Shown here one piece after another: positions 26,811 to 34,775 of a stretch of DNA of 64,000 nt (position 1 is its first letter; each line of letters starts with the position of its first letter). Made by a program: the position numbers and the translations under genes. This DNA comes from Dyadobacter sp. CY261 (lineage in GTDB: Bacteria > Bacteroidota > Bacteroidia > Cytophagales > Spirosomataceae). Location of the stretch: the NCBI RefSeq assembly GCF_021440085.1, contig NZ_JAKCPW010000001.1, positions 496,001-560,000 on the forward strand. Reading direction: 5' to 3'. The notes under the pieces are model-generated. The model saw nothing but the letters and a program-made list of their open reading frames with translations. It was not told where the DNA came from and made no database searches.

Positions 26811-27215
26811 ATGAAAACATCTACCCAAACAAACGGACGTCAAACCGTTCCTGTCAACAAGCTGCTGTCAATTCTGATAATAGCGGTCTTATTTTTTGGC
26901 GCGTCTTGCACGCAGACTGAAATAAAGGAGAATGAAGCCAGCGAACCTTGTTTCACCAAAGAATCTCTTCAAACTGTTCCGTGGATTAAAGATCAGTTGG
27001 CTTGGTTTCAGGTGCCAAAGGAGGGTGCATTACGCGTAGCTGTATATCGTTATCGCGGTCAGGATTTTCTTGCTTTTGAGAATCCATCATTGTCTTCACC
27101 CATGTCATATATATTTAACTGTGCTGGAAAGAAAATAGGCGAACTGGATATCAATTACAACGAGTTTTACGATCATGTGGAGTTAACCGCAATATTATTG
27201 GAAGGTAAATACTGA
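26811..27215 (+). CDS. Cassette gene B, copy 1: small lipoprotein
   Basis: A 134-residue lipoprotein: hydrophobic segment (about 18-32) and lipobox F-G-A-S-C with the lipidated Cys33. The mature part begins with an acidic stretch, then the motif P-C-F-T-K-E-S-L-Q-T-V-P-W-I shared with copy 2, a short beta-rich region and one further Cys (F-N-C). Outer- or inner-membrane anchoring is not decidable. It lies 4 bp before gene C. Small size and position beside a putative secreted enzyme would suit an inhibitor or immunity role, but that is only inference. Confidence 0.75.
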   Translation: MKTSTQTNGRQTVPVNKLLSILIIAVLFFGASCTQTEIKENEASEPCFTKESLQTVPWIKDQLAWFQVPKEGALRVAVYRYRGQDFLAFENPSLSSPMSYIFNCAGKKIGELDINYNEFYDHVELTAILLEGKY

Positions 27216-27219
27216 CCCT

Positions 27220-28296
27220 ATGAAACAGTTTATTGTGTATCTCTCGCTTATCGCGATGATGAATCAAGGTGCGTACGGGCAGGTCAACACGCCAAATGGC
27301 GTTGCGGTACCGGTTTCCGCTTTGTTTGTTTATCCCAATGCAGGTTCTACTTCGAATCCGCAACTGCAATCGCTGCAAAACGATATTCAGAATGGATTTT
27401 ACGGCGCGAGTTGTGTGATTTTGGCAAATTATTCGAGACAGTATAATTGTCATGGCTATGCTTGGCATGTTTCAACCGGAGGTAATCAAATTTGTATAGA
27501 TCAACCAATGCACAGTGGTGTGACGCCATATATTGCAGGAGTAAATCCAAGCTATTTTCAGACGAATTACAATGGCACGCAAGGCAAGCTTAGAGTTCGA
27601 TATTCAGGAGATCACTCTGCGGTCACCACATATGAAGCAGGTAAGTATATTTCAAAGTTTGGCCCTGGACCGCTAGTAAAACATAATGCTAATGACGTTA
27701 TACCTGGTTATGGCACCCCAGCTAGCTACTGGGCCTGCAACTATGCCCCGCCACTGACCAGTGTCTACCTGGATGGCAAGCTAATCTCCGGCAGCTTCCA
27801 AACTACAACATGGGGTGCGCACAATATGCAGATCTTCGCGGGGCTGGATCCGGATTCCGGGCCTGTTTTTAGTTCAACGGCAGGTAGTACCATCATTAAT
27901 AATCAAGGTCTAGGCGTTGTAAACTTCACCTTTTCGGGTCCTTCGAACAATGGCGGTCTTTCGATTGCGTATTGCGGAGCGCCAAGGTATTCGTTCACAT
28001 TCTTTAAGCTGAATGGTGCTAAAATGCAGGTTTATCCAAATCCTGTTCAAGATGAAGGTGTCATTTCCGTATCCGCTGAGGTTGATATCCGCGCGGTTAA
28101 TCTGGATAATGCTGCCAATAAAATGGTCAAGTTGAACCTGCTTGACGAGCAGCAGCGGATTGTGGAGAATTATTTACCTGACGCTGAGGGAAATATGACA
28201 GCAATCAAGTTGAAAGCGGGTTTAAAAGGGACGTATTTTTTGAAAGCTACTTTCGCAGACGGTACGGTGGAAACAAAACGGGTGCTGGTTGAGTGA
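27220..28296 (+). CDS. Cassette gene C, copy 1: type IX secreted putative Cys/His enzyme
   Basis: A 358-residue protein: signal peptide (1-20), an N-terminal domain with Y-N-C-H-G-Y-A-W-H (C77, H78, H83), G-D-H-S-A-V (D131, H132) and K-F-G-P-G-P-L-V-K-H (H155), an Ig-like middle (about 168-265), and a C-terminal type A type IX sorting domain (from about 268, V-Y-P-N-P start, ending K-R-V-L-V-E). The order Cys ... Asp-His ... His resembles papain/NlpC-type folds, so a hydrolase or transpeptidase is plausible; unproven. The last ~280 bp are nearly identical to copy 2. Confidence 0.78.
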   Translation: MKQFIVYLSLIAMMNQGAYGQVNTPNGVAVPVSALFVYPNAGSTSNPQLQSLQNDIQNGFYGASCVILANYSRQYNCHGYAWHVSTGGNQICIDQPMHSGVTPYIAGVNPSYFQTNYNGTQGKLRVRYSGDHSAVTTYEAGKYISKFGPGPLVKHNANDVIPGYGTPASYWACNYAPPLTSVYLDGKLISGSFQTTTWGAHNMQIFAGLDPDSGPVFSSTAGSTIINNQGLGVVNFTFSGPSNNGGLSIAYCGAPRYSFTFFKLNGAKMQVYPNPVQDEGVISVSAEVDIRAVNLDNAANKMVKLNLLDEQQRIVENYLPDAEGNMTAIKLKAGLKGTYFLKATFADGTVETKRVLVE

Positions 28297-28498
28297 CGAG
28301 GTGACTTCCAGCCTAAGGATCGGCATTCAATATGGTATTTTCAAGCCGGAATGGTGATGTTTTGTATTTGAAAAGTTAAATATTTGCAATGCCCGATGCT
28401 ACTAAGTGTCGGCAATTCAATAGCTCAATGTTCCGGTTTACCAATCGCCCAGTCGGGTGAGATTCTGCATGATTATCAACCATGTAAACCAGAGCTAT

Positions 28499-29224
28499 AT
28501 GACGAAAGCCAGTCTTTGTTTAATCATCACTTTACTTTCATTCGGCGCAGCAGGGCAGACCTTGCGGTGGAACTATCCCTGCAAGCCGGGCACCGAATGC
28601 TGGAGTGCACTTACGTCCGTGGAAGAGCGGCAGAACGCCTGCCAGATCACGGGAATTGACCTCAACACTTTGAGTACGGAGGAATTGCTGCTGATCACGA
28701 TGGAGCATCCGTTTTTTCGGAGTTATGTGCTTCACGACAGCCCGATTGACGGGATGGGTTTTTCGCTCGAGGGGTTCAACGGTTATGAAGCATTTGTTGC
28801 CCGAAAAGACGCTGTGGAAACGCTTGCCGAGGTTTATACCCGCGAAGATTTTACGAAAGTCAAACAGATGAGAGATTCCGTTCAAATAGGAAATTATACG
28901 CTAAAATGGACTGGACTGGAATTGCTGATGACGGATCAGAAACTTCTGAGCAAAATATCGGGAGAAGAGGGCACGATCTATTTGAAGCAAATCCATGACA
29001 AACTGCTGGTAAAAACACGTTTGACTGGCTTTTTCGGCGGCACCAGCTTTGCGACATCTGCACTCGTTTTTTATCGTTTGGCCAAGAACCTCGGCTATGA
29101 AATCCCACAAGATATCCTGAGCAAAGAAGGCATTGACCTCTTTGAAAAAAAGCTGATTGTGACTAATAGCAGCATTGTTACGTCGCTGCTGGCTCATTTC
29201 GATCGGTTCGTAGAAAGGCATTGA
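28499..29224 (+). CDS. Cassette gene A, copy 2: exported helical protein
   Basis: A 241-residue paralogue of the protein at 26066, same length. Signal peptide (about 1-20, ending A-A-G-Q), the same three Cys and the S-V-E-E-R-Q-N-A-C block. After about residue 90 the sequence drifts: both keep the patterns R-x-D-A, Y-x-R-E-D-F and L-K-W-x-G-L-E-L, but many surface positions differ. That pattern suggests a shared fold with a changed partner surface. Start at 28499 chosen over the frame start at 28457 for the same reason as in copy 1. Confidence 0.75.
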   Translation: MTKASLCLIITLLSFGAAGQTLRWNYPCKPGTECWSALTSVEERQNACQITGIDLNTLSTEELLLITMEHPFFRSYVLHDSPIDGMGFSLEGFNGYEAFVARKDAVETLAEVYTREDFTKVKQMRDSVQIGNYTLKWTGLELLMTDQKLLSKISGEEGTIYLKQIHDKLLVKTRLTGFFGGTSFATSALVFYRLAKNLGYEIPQDILSKEGIDLFEKKLIVTNSSIVTSLLAHFDRFVERH

Positions 29225-29251
29225 CAAACTTTTACTAAAACTTAAATAGTC

Positions 29252-29620
29252 ATGAATAGAAGGAAAATTCAGAGGACGCTTGGTATTACAACCTTGTTTG
29301 TTTTAAGCGTAATGGCTGCGTGCGTCGAAGATGGCGGCCTTGAAAATATTGATCAGCCTTGTTTTACTAAGGAATCATTGGAGACCGTCCCGTGGATCGT
29401 GGACGAACTTAAACTACATCAGGACCCGATGGGACATTATGTTGCTGTTTATATCTACGACGGCCAACAATTTCTGGGCATTTCACATCCAACGGACTGT
29501 ACGCCCATCGGCCATGTCTTTAATTGCATGGGAGTTCCATTTGACTCATTGGGAATAGATTATAGGGATTTTCAGGATAACAGAAAGCTCGCCGCCGTAT
29601 TGGCAACTCTCAAATATTAA
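29252..29620 (+). CDS. Cassette gene B, copy 2: small lipoprotein
   Basis: A 122-residue lipoprotein with lipobox V-M-A-A-C (Cys24). It shares P-C-F-T-K-E-S-L-E-T-V-P-W-I and a C-terminal L-K-Y-like end with copy 1 but otherwise is the most divergent of the three paralogue pairs, with a different signal peptide. It carries extra Cys residues (T-D-C, F-N-C-M). It ends 3 bp before gene C2. Confidence 0.75.
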   Translation: MNRRKIQRTLGITTLFVLSVMAACVEDGGLENIDQPCFTKESLETVPWIVDELKLHQDPMGHYVAVYIYDGQQFLGISHPTDCTPIGHVFNCMGVPFDSLGIDYRDFQDNRKLAAVLATLKY

Positions 29621-29623
29621 ACT

Positions 29624-30703
29624 ATGAAACAGATTTTTACGATAATACTTGTGTGTTGTTTTTGGAATGGTGTTTCGGAAGCGCAAGTCTTCACACCAAA
29701 TGGCGTCCAACTTCCTCCGGCCGCGGTGACCGTGTATCCTAATGCTTCACCGAATACCAATGTAGAATTACAAGCAGCACAAATCTCTGTTATGAACGGC
29801 TTGTATGGCCCAAGTTGCGAAGTTATCGGAAATTATTCGAGGCAATATAATTGCCATGGTTATGCCTGGCATGTCTCAACCGGTGGTAACCAGGTCGTAA
29901 TTCTTGCGCCGGATGGTGGTGTTACCCCGTACGTGGGAGGTGGGAATCCTAGCTATGTGCAGGGAAATTACAGTGGATCTCAGGGGAAAATGCGAGTCCG
30001 GTATACGGGCGATCATTCGGCGGTGACAACCTACCAGGCAGGTAAATTTATTTCAAAATTTGGCCCGGGACCGTTGGTGAAGCATAATCCCGGCGACGTC
30101 CCACCTGGCTACGGACTTCCTTCCACTTACTGGACCTGTAACTACGCACCACCGCTGACAAGCGTTTATCTGGATGGCAAGCTGATCTCCGGCAGCTTTC
30201 AAACGACAACCTGGGGTGCGCATAATATGCAAATTTTCTGGGGACTCGACCCGGATACCGGCCCAACTTTCAGCCCCACAGCAGGAAGTACCATCATTAA
30301 TAATCAGAATTCAGGAGTGGTGAATTTTACATTCAATGGCCCTACTAACAATGGAGGTCTTTCCATCAGTCTCTGTGGAACACCACGGTATTCGTTCACA
30401 TTCTTTAAGCTAAATGGTGCCAAAATGCAGGTGTATCCAAATCCCGTTCGGGATGAAGGCGTCATTTCCATATCCGCTGAAGTTGGGGGTGATATCCGCG
30501 CGGTTAATCTGGATAATGCTGCCAACAAAATGGTCAAGTTGAACCTGCTTGACGAGCGGCAGCGGATTGTGGAGAATTATTTGCCTGACGCTGAGGGAAA
30601 TATGACAGCAATTAAGTTGAAAGCGGGTTTAAAAGGGACGTATTTATTGAAAGCTACTTTCGCAGACGGTACGGTGGAAACGAAACGGGTGCTGGTTGAG
30701 TGA
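29624..30703 (+). CDS. Cassette gene C, copy 2: type IX secreted putative Cys/His enzyme
   Basis: A 359-residue paralogue of the protein at 27220. The Cys/His motif is at C77-H78, the Asp-His pair at D130-H131 and the later His near 154; all are kept, supporting a catalytic role. The N-terminal ~60 residues differ clearly, while the sorting domain is almost identical apart from a two-residue Gly insertion. Secretion by the type IX system and attachment to, or release from, the cell surface is expected. Confidence 0.78.
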   Translation: MKQIFTIILVCCFWNGVSEAQVFTPNGVQLPPAAVTVYPNASPNTNVELQAAQISVMNGLYGPSCEVIGNYSRQYNCHGYAWHVSTGGNQVVILAPDGGVTPYVGGGNPSYVQGNYSGSQGKMRVRYTGDHSAVTTYQAGKFISKFGPGPLVKHNPGDVPPGYGLPSTYWTCNYAPPLTSVYLDGKLISGSFQTTTWGAHNMQIFWGLDPDTGPTFSPTAGSTIINNQNSGVVNFTFNGPTNNGGLSISLCGTPRYSFTFFKLNGAKMQVYPNPVRDEGVISISAEVGGDIRAVNLDNAANKMVKLNLLDERQRIVENYLPDAEGNMTAIKLKAGLKGTYLLKATFADGTVETKRVLVE

Positions 30704-30715
30704 CAAGGTGATAAA

Positions 30716-30752
30716 GCACCCGGATCGATCTATTATCCTTCGATCCGGGTGC
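30716..30752. terminator. Hairpin between converging genes
   Basis: A perfect 13-bp stem (GCACCCGGATCGA and its complement) with an 11-base loop, overlapping the stop codon of the GHMP kinase. There is no strong T-run on either strand, so termination efficiency is uncertain. Confidence 0.55.
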
Positions 30753-31815
30753 CTTCGTCTACTGTAATGATATAACTCTTTCCACCTTCTCGCTCGATGG
30801 CTTCGGCCACTTCCTCCGCATGCGTAGGAGCATAGACGAACATGCAACCGCCTCCGCCCGAGCCGTTGATTTTCCCGCCCAATGCACCCGCATTTAGCGC
30901 TGCATTCATCATACGTTCGATTTTGGGGGTGGAAGTGCGCTTATGGTCGCGAAGGTTTTCGTAGTGTTTATAGAGCAGGCTTCCGAAATGTTTGTCGAAG
31001 TTCTGACTGATGTGGTTTTCCGCGCTGGCGATCAAAAGTGCTTTGCCCTCGACGAGAATGTCCCGGTCTTCGATATTTGCTTTGAGCAGGCCTAGCTGGT
31101 CAGTCGACAGAAACGACTTGTAGTCGGTCAATTTTTCGACCGGTGTCGTGAAAATGGAAAACGAAGGATCGCGATCTGTGACGATTTTGATGACCTCTTC
31201 CATTCCATAACGGCAACGGGCTATAATGCCCAACGTATCCTTCGGTTCCAGCGAATCGCCGAGAACGAATGTTCCCAGCTTGGGCGTCAACGCCTCCACT
31301 TTAATGACGGGCGTCGATTCGAGGTAGATGACATTTCCGATCGCGGTAGAATAGTTGTCCATCATCCCGCCCGGCTCGCCGAATTCGAGCACTTCGGCCG
31401 CGTTGGCGATTTCTCCTAGTTCTTTTTTGGAAAAATTGAGCGGATTATCGCTCAGCTTGTCCAGGAAATGTGCCCAGGAAACGATCAGCGCCGAGGAGCT
31501 GGATGTTCCCGAATTGATCGGAATATTGCCGTGGATCGTTACCTCGAAGCCTTTTGAGAATGTTAATCCCTTTCTTTTGACAACATTGATCGTGCTCCGG
31601 AAATAGTCGCGCTGCTTGACGTATGGGAAAGTTGTATCGAGCGAAAATTCTTCTTTCGAGCCCAGATCGGGGAGGTTTAGGTTTATTTTATTGTCATCAC
31701 GATGAGCGCCTTCGACGCTAATCCTTCGTGATATGGCCGCCGCGATAACGGGGAGCCCCAGGTAATCCTGGTGTTCCCCGAAAAGGCAAATGCGGCCGGG
31801 AGTCGAAATCCTCAT
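30733..31815 (-). CDS. GHMP-family sugar kinase, galactokinase-like
   Basis: A 360-residue ATP-dependent small-molecule kinase. Motif 1, G-R-I-C-L-F-G-E-H-Q-D-Y near residues 7-18, is of the galactokinase type. The phosphate-binding loop I-N-S-G-T-S-S-S-S-A-L is near 97-107, and the third GHMP motif G-S-G-G-G-G-C-M is near 328. The substrate is probably a sugar such as galactose, fucose or an N-acetyl hexosamine; the adjoining sugar symporter (3-bp gap) supports import-and-phosphorylate, but the sugar is not determined. Confidence 0.82.
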   Translation of the reverse strand: MRISTPGRICLFGEHQDYLGLPVIAAAISRRISVEGAHRDDNKINLNLPDLGSKEEFSLDTTFPYVKQRDYFRSTINVVKRKGLTFSKGFEVTIHGNIPINSGTSSSSALIVSWAHFLDKLSDNPLNFSKKELGEIANAAEVLEFGEPGGMMDNYSTAIGNVIYLESTPVIKVEALTPKLGTFVLGDSLEPKDTLGIIARCRYGMEEVIKIVTDRDPSFSIFTTPVEKLTDYKSFLSTDQLGLLKANIEDRDILVEGKALLIASAENHISQNFDKHFGSLLYKHYENLRDHKRTSTPKIERMMNAALNAGALGGKINGSGGGGCMFVYAPTHAEEVAEAIEREGGKSYIITVDEGTRIEG

Positions 31816-31818
31816 GAA

Positions 31819-33042
31819 CTACCAGCTTTTCTTTTTGTGGCCTGCAAAGCCGAAATACAGCATGTAAATGTAAAGTGGAACCAAAATCCAGTAAGCTTTC
31901 TGCGTACTTCCGATCGAGTCGGCGATGCTTCCATATATCAAAGGTAGTACGGCGCCACCGGAAATACCCATTACAAGCAGTGCTGAGGCAATTTTTGTGA
32001 ATTTACCCAAGCCGCTCAGAGCCAAAGGCCACAATGCAGGCCAGATCACCGCGTTGGCAAAACCAAGGATCGCGATACAAATGACGGAGGTGAAACCGGT
32101 AGAGTTGATAGCGACAACCGTCACAATCAGACCGAGAATGGCAGAGAATTTGAGATATGCCTGTTGTGATACATATTTGGGAATCAATACGATACCGAGC
32201 AAATAGCCAGTCATCATACCATATAGCGTGTAGGTACCGAAAAGCCTTGCTTCTTCCTCGGGAAAGCCCAGCGAAATGCCGTAGCTGATAATCGTATCAC
32301 CCGCAATCACTTCCGCACCAACGTAGCAGAACAACGCCAGCACCCCGAGAACAAGGTTGGGGAATTGTAAAACGCTGGTTTTTTGAACGATCACCTGATT
32401 TGCAACAGAAGGCGCTTCTTCTTCTTCCTCGCTCACTTCTACCAAACCTTTCGACATCCTGATAACAAGTGCCAATACCACCAGCACCGCTGTCAGCACC
32501 AGGTATGGCATAGCCACTTTGTCGAGCTCCGACTTCGGATCGCCAGTAGATGCACCTGCAAGAAGCAGTTTACCAAAAATAATCTGGCTGAAAATACCGG
32601 CCGATTTGTTGGCGATACCCATGATACTGATCCGTTGCGCGGCACTTTCGCGCGGGCCGAGGATGGTAGCATAAGGATTGGAAGCCGTTTGGAGTACGGT
32701 AAGACCGATACCGATCGTGAACAAGCCTACCAGAAACAACGGATAAGAAGCCATTTCCGCTGCCGGGATGAATATCAGAGTTCCTATTGCCATCACGCCG
32801 AGAGCGAGCGACATACCATTTTTAAAACCTGTCTTTTTCAGAACCATCGAGCAAGGGATGGCCATGACCGTGTAGGAGATGAAAAAAGCGAAGGTTACCA
32901 GGTAAGAACTGGTGTTATCGAGTGAAAATGCTTTTTTGAAGAAGGTGATCAGTGTTCCGTTGACCCATGTGACGAAACCCATCACAAAGAAAAGAATGCC
33001 GATAATGAAGAGGGGACCCAGGTAATTGTTCTTTTTGCTCAT
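31819..33042 (-). CDS. Sugar:H+ symporter, FucP/GluP-type MFS
   Basis: A 407-residue inner-membrane transporter with about 12 helices. The N-terminal segment F-F-V-M-G-F-V-T-W-x-N-G and the L-Q-T-A-S-N-P-Y motif near 114 belong to the fucose/glucose/galactose permease branch (FHS family). A charged Glu-rich loop lies between the halves (about 200-212). First gene of a two-gene unit with the sugar kinase. Confidence 0.87.
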   Translation of the reverse strand: MSKKNNYLGPLFIIGILFFVMGFVTWVNGTLITFFKKAFSLDNTSSYLVTFAFFISYTVMAIPCSMVLKKTGFKNGMSLALGVMAIGTLIFIPAAEMASYPLFLVGLFTIGIGLTVLQTASNPYATILGPRESAAQRISIMGIANKSAGIFSQIIFGKLLLAGASTGDPKSELDKVAMPYLVLTAVLVVLALVIRMSKGLVEVSEEEEEAPSVANQVIVQKTSVLQFPNLVLGVLALFCYVGAEVIAGDTIISYGISLGFPEEEARLFGTYTLYGMMTGYLLGIVLIPKYVSQQAYLKFSAILGLIVTVVAINSTGFTSVICIAILGFANAVIWPALWPLALSGLGKFTKIASALLVMGISGGAVLPLIYGSIADSIGSTQKAYWILVPLYIYMLYFGFAGHKKKSW

Positions 33043-33521
33043 TTAAGTCGAATTGGATTAGGTTGTCGGGTTATGGTGTTGGTTATATTTGGTTGTTATA
33101 ATACTCAATATTCATCATTCAGGCCAGAGCCTCATAGATTTGTCTGCGATTTCCGCACATATTGTCTGGAACCTCATGGGAAAGTCATTGCAGATCGAAT
33201 CTTTTCACAGAACCCAATTTCGGAATCTGATAAAACTCATCAAGTCAGAATGTAGAAGATTATTTGGTCTTCGGGACTTCCGGGTTGCAATTTACACGCA
33301 AAAGCCAGATTTTTAAATTTTTTTATTAATTAAAAATGACAGAACGAGTGCTTTGAAGAAACATGAAATAGCATCCTGTTGAACAATTTGCTAGCTTCCA
33401 GCGTTTACCCAAAGCAAGAGACTCCTGAGAGCGATTCACAGCAAGCTCGAACCGTTAGGTGTGTTGGACACAAACTTTGTAACGACACCTGAGGCAAATT
33501 AAAATTTAAGTGGTTTAAAAT
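33043..33521. other. Intergenic region of 479 bp without a supported gene
   Basis: Reading frames of 60-75 codons occur (33073-33316) but have no start context, no known motif and no codon bias like the neighbours. An A/T tract lies near 33315-33340. The part 33400-33500 has more normal composition but is closed in all frames. It may hold remnants of a lost gene; I cannot identify one. Confidence 0.4.
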
Positions 33522-33938
33522 ATGGTGCAAAAGGTGGCAGTGTTCCGTAAGGAGCACTTTAATGCGGCCCATCGTCTTCACAATCCGGAATGGTCGGAGG
33601 AAAGGAACGAGGAGGTTTTTGGGAAATGCAACAATCCCAGCTTTCACGGACATAATTACGAGCTGATTGTGCAAGTTACAGGCCCTCTGGACCCGAAAAC
33701 AGGCTATGTGATGGATATGAAAGTCCTGAGCGCCATATTGAAGGAATCAGTCATCGACCGGTTTGATCACCGGAACCTGAATCTCGACGTTGAAGAATTC
33801 AAAGCCCTTAATCCGACCGCAGAAAACATTGCGATCGTCATTTATTCAATTTTAAGACCCAAAATTGATTCAGGCCTGGACCTGAAGATCAGATTGTATG
33901 AAACAGAACGGAATTTTGTCGAGTATCCAGTCCAGTGA
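33522..33938 (+). CDS. 6-pyruvoyl-tetrahydropterin / 6-carboxytetrahydropterin synthase
   Basis: A 138-residue PTPS/QueD-fold enzyme. The zinc ligands are in F-N-A-A-H-R-L (His17) and H-G-H-N-Y (about 42-46), the catalytic Cys is in K-C-N-N-P (about 36), and the base-binding Glu is in Y-E-T-E-R-N near the end. It uses dihydroneopterin triphosphate, the product of FolE, whose gene overlaps its 3' end. Whether the product goes to queuosine or to tetrahydropterin is not shown: no queC or queE is in the window. Confidence 0.87.
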   Translation: MVQKVAVFRKEHFNAAHRLHNPEWSEERNEEVFGKCNNPSFHGHNYELIVQVTGPLDPKTGYVMDMKVLSAILKESVIDRFDHRNLNLDVEEFKALNPTAENIAIVIYSILRPKIDSGLDLKIRLYETERNFVEYPVQ

Positions 33939-34587
33939 AGCTTTGGACATCGAAGAGGTTGGTGACGACCATTTGTTTTCAGGTATAGAAACTCCTCTCC
34001 GCAAGGACGCCTTTGCCATGGAAGACGAGCTCAAAATGGAGCTTATCGAGAAGCATTTCCGTCATATCATGGAGATTATGGGTCTGGATATGACAGATGA
34101 TAGTCTGAAAGGGACACCCAAGCGCGTTGCGAAAATGTATATTAAGGAGGTTTTCAGCGGCCTGGATCCCAAGAACAAGCCTGCGATTGCACTTTTTGAT
34201 AATAAATATAAGTACAACCAAATGCTCGTAGAAAAAGATATTTCAGTATTCTCCAACTGCGAACATCATTTTGTACCCATTTACGGCAAGGCACACGTCG
34301 CTTATATTTCCAGCGGAAAAGTGATTGGTCTGTCGAAACTGAACCGGATTGTGGAGTATTATTCCAAACGTCCGCAAGTGCAGGAGCGACTTACCGTGCA
34401 GATTGCCAATGAATTGAAACAAGCATTGCAAACTGAGGATATTGCCGTGGTAATCGACGCACAGCACATGTGCGTCCAGTCACGCGGGATACGCGACTCC
34501 GGTAGCTCGACCGTAACGGCGTACTATGGCGGTAAGTTTGAGGAAGAGACCACGAAAAAGGAATTTTTGAGCTATTTGGGAATGTAG
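33898..34587 (+). CDS. folE: GTP cyclohydrolase I
   Basis: A 229-residue zinc enzyme converting GTP to dihydroneopterin triphosphate. Zinc/active-site motifs: N-C-E-H-H-F (about 119-124) and H-M-C-V-Q-S-R-G (about 190-197). The ATG at 33898 lies 41 bp inside the upstream pterin-synthase gene, in another frame. The N-terminal block D-D-H-L-F-S near 23 is like that of other Bacteroidota FolE proteins, so I keep this start rather than the internal ATG at 34018. Overlap implies coupled translation of two successive pathway enzymes. Confidence 0.92.
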   Translation: MKQNGILSSIQSSEALDIEEVGDDHLFSGIETPLRKDAFAMEDELKMELIEKHFRHIMEIMGLDMTDDSLKGTPKRVAKMYIKEVFSGLDPKNKPAIALFDNKYKYNQMLVEKDISVFSNCEHHFVPIYGKAHVAYISSGKVIGLSKLNRIVEYYSKRPQVQERLTVQIANELKQALQTEDIAVVIDAQHMCVQSRGIRDSGSSTVTAYYGGKFEEETTKKEFLSYLGM

Positions 34588-34603
34588 TAGGGAGTTAGGA
34601 GTA

Positions 34604-34643
34604 GTCGGAGACCGACGTCACTTGGACGTAGTCACAGACTACG
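34604..34643. repeat. Paired short hairpins, REP-like
   Basis: Two perfect small hairpins follow folE: GTCGG-AGA-CCGAC at 34604-34616 and CGTAGTC-ACA-GACTACG at 34627-34643. Their shared style (3-base loops, GTAGTC themes) suggests a mobile palindromic element different from the CTGAGCG family. Confidence 0.55.
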
Positions 34644-34717
34644 CCTAACACGCTGCAAACTCCATACAACTTTTAAAAACCACATCTAAGATTTTCATCA
34701 AAACAGCTGACTATAAA

Positions 34718-34756
34718 CTAACAATGCCTGACAAAAATCTTGTCAGGCGTTGTTAG
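34718..34756. terminator. Hairpin between folE and the TIM-barrel gene
   Basis: A 16-bp stem with one G-T pair and a 7-base loop lies between the converging genes. The T-runs on both sides are short, so this is a probable but not canonical bidirectional terminator. Confidence 0.6.
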
Positions 34757-34775
34757 TTATATCGGATCGAAAATA

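Larger units (their letters stand above)
25888..28305 (+). repeat. Tandem duplication, first copy of a three-gene exported cassette
   Basis: About 2.42 kb carrying a ~160-bp conserved leader, genes A, B and C. The second copy starts immediately after (28306). The leader (TTCCAGCC..., CAAGCCGGAATGGTGATG, CAATAGCTCAATGTTCCGG, CCAGTCGGGTGAGA) is shared by both copies; copy 2 has a short insertion in it. The region 25756-25887 upstream holds only the ispG promoter side and no gene. Confidence 0.88.
28306..30713 (+). repeat. Tandem duplication, second copy of the exported cassette
   Basis: Same gene order and leader as 25888-28305, head to tail with no spacer. Similarity continues about 10 bp past the stop of gene C. 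Identity is highest in the leader, the first ~270 bp of gene A and the last ~280 bp of gene C, and lowest in the 3' half of A and in B. Confidence 0.88.

Noticed and set aside
33073..33316. Two overlapping plus-strand frames in the sugar-transporter/pterin gap
   Set aside because: No motif or codon bias; poor start context.
33340..33521. Riboswitch upstream of the pterin/folE genes
   Set aside because: I looked for conserved folate (THF) or preQ1 aptamer segments and saw none.
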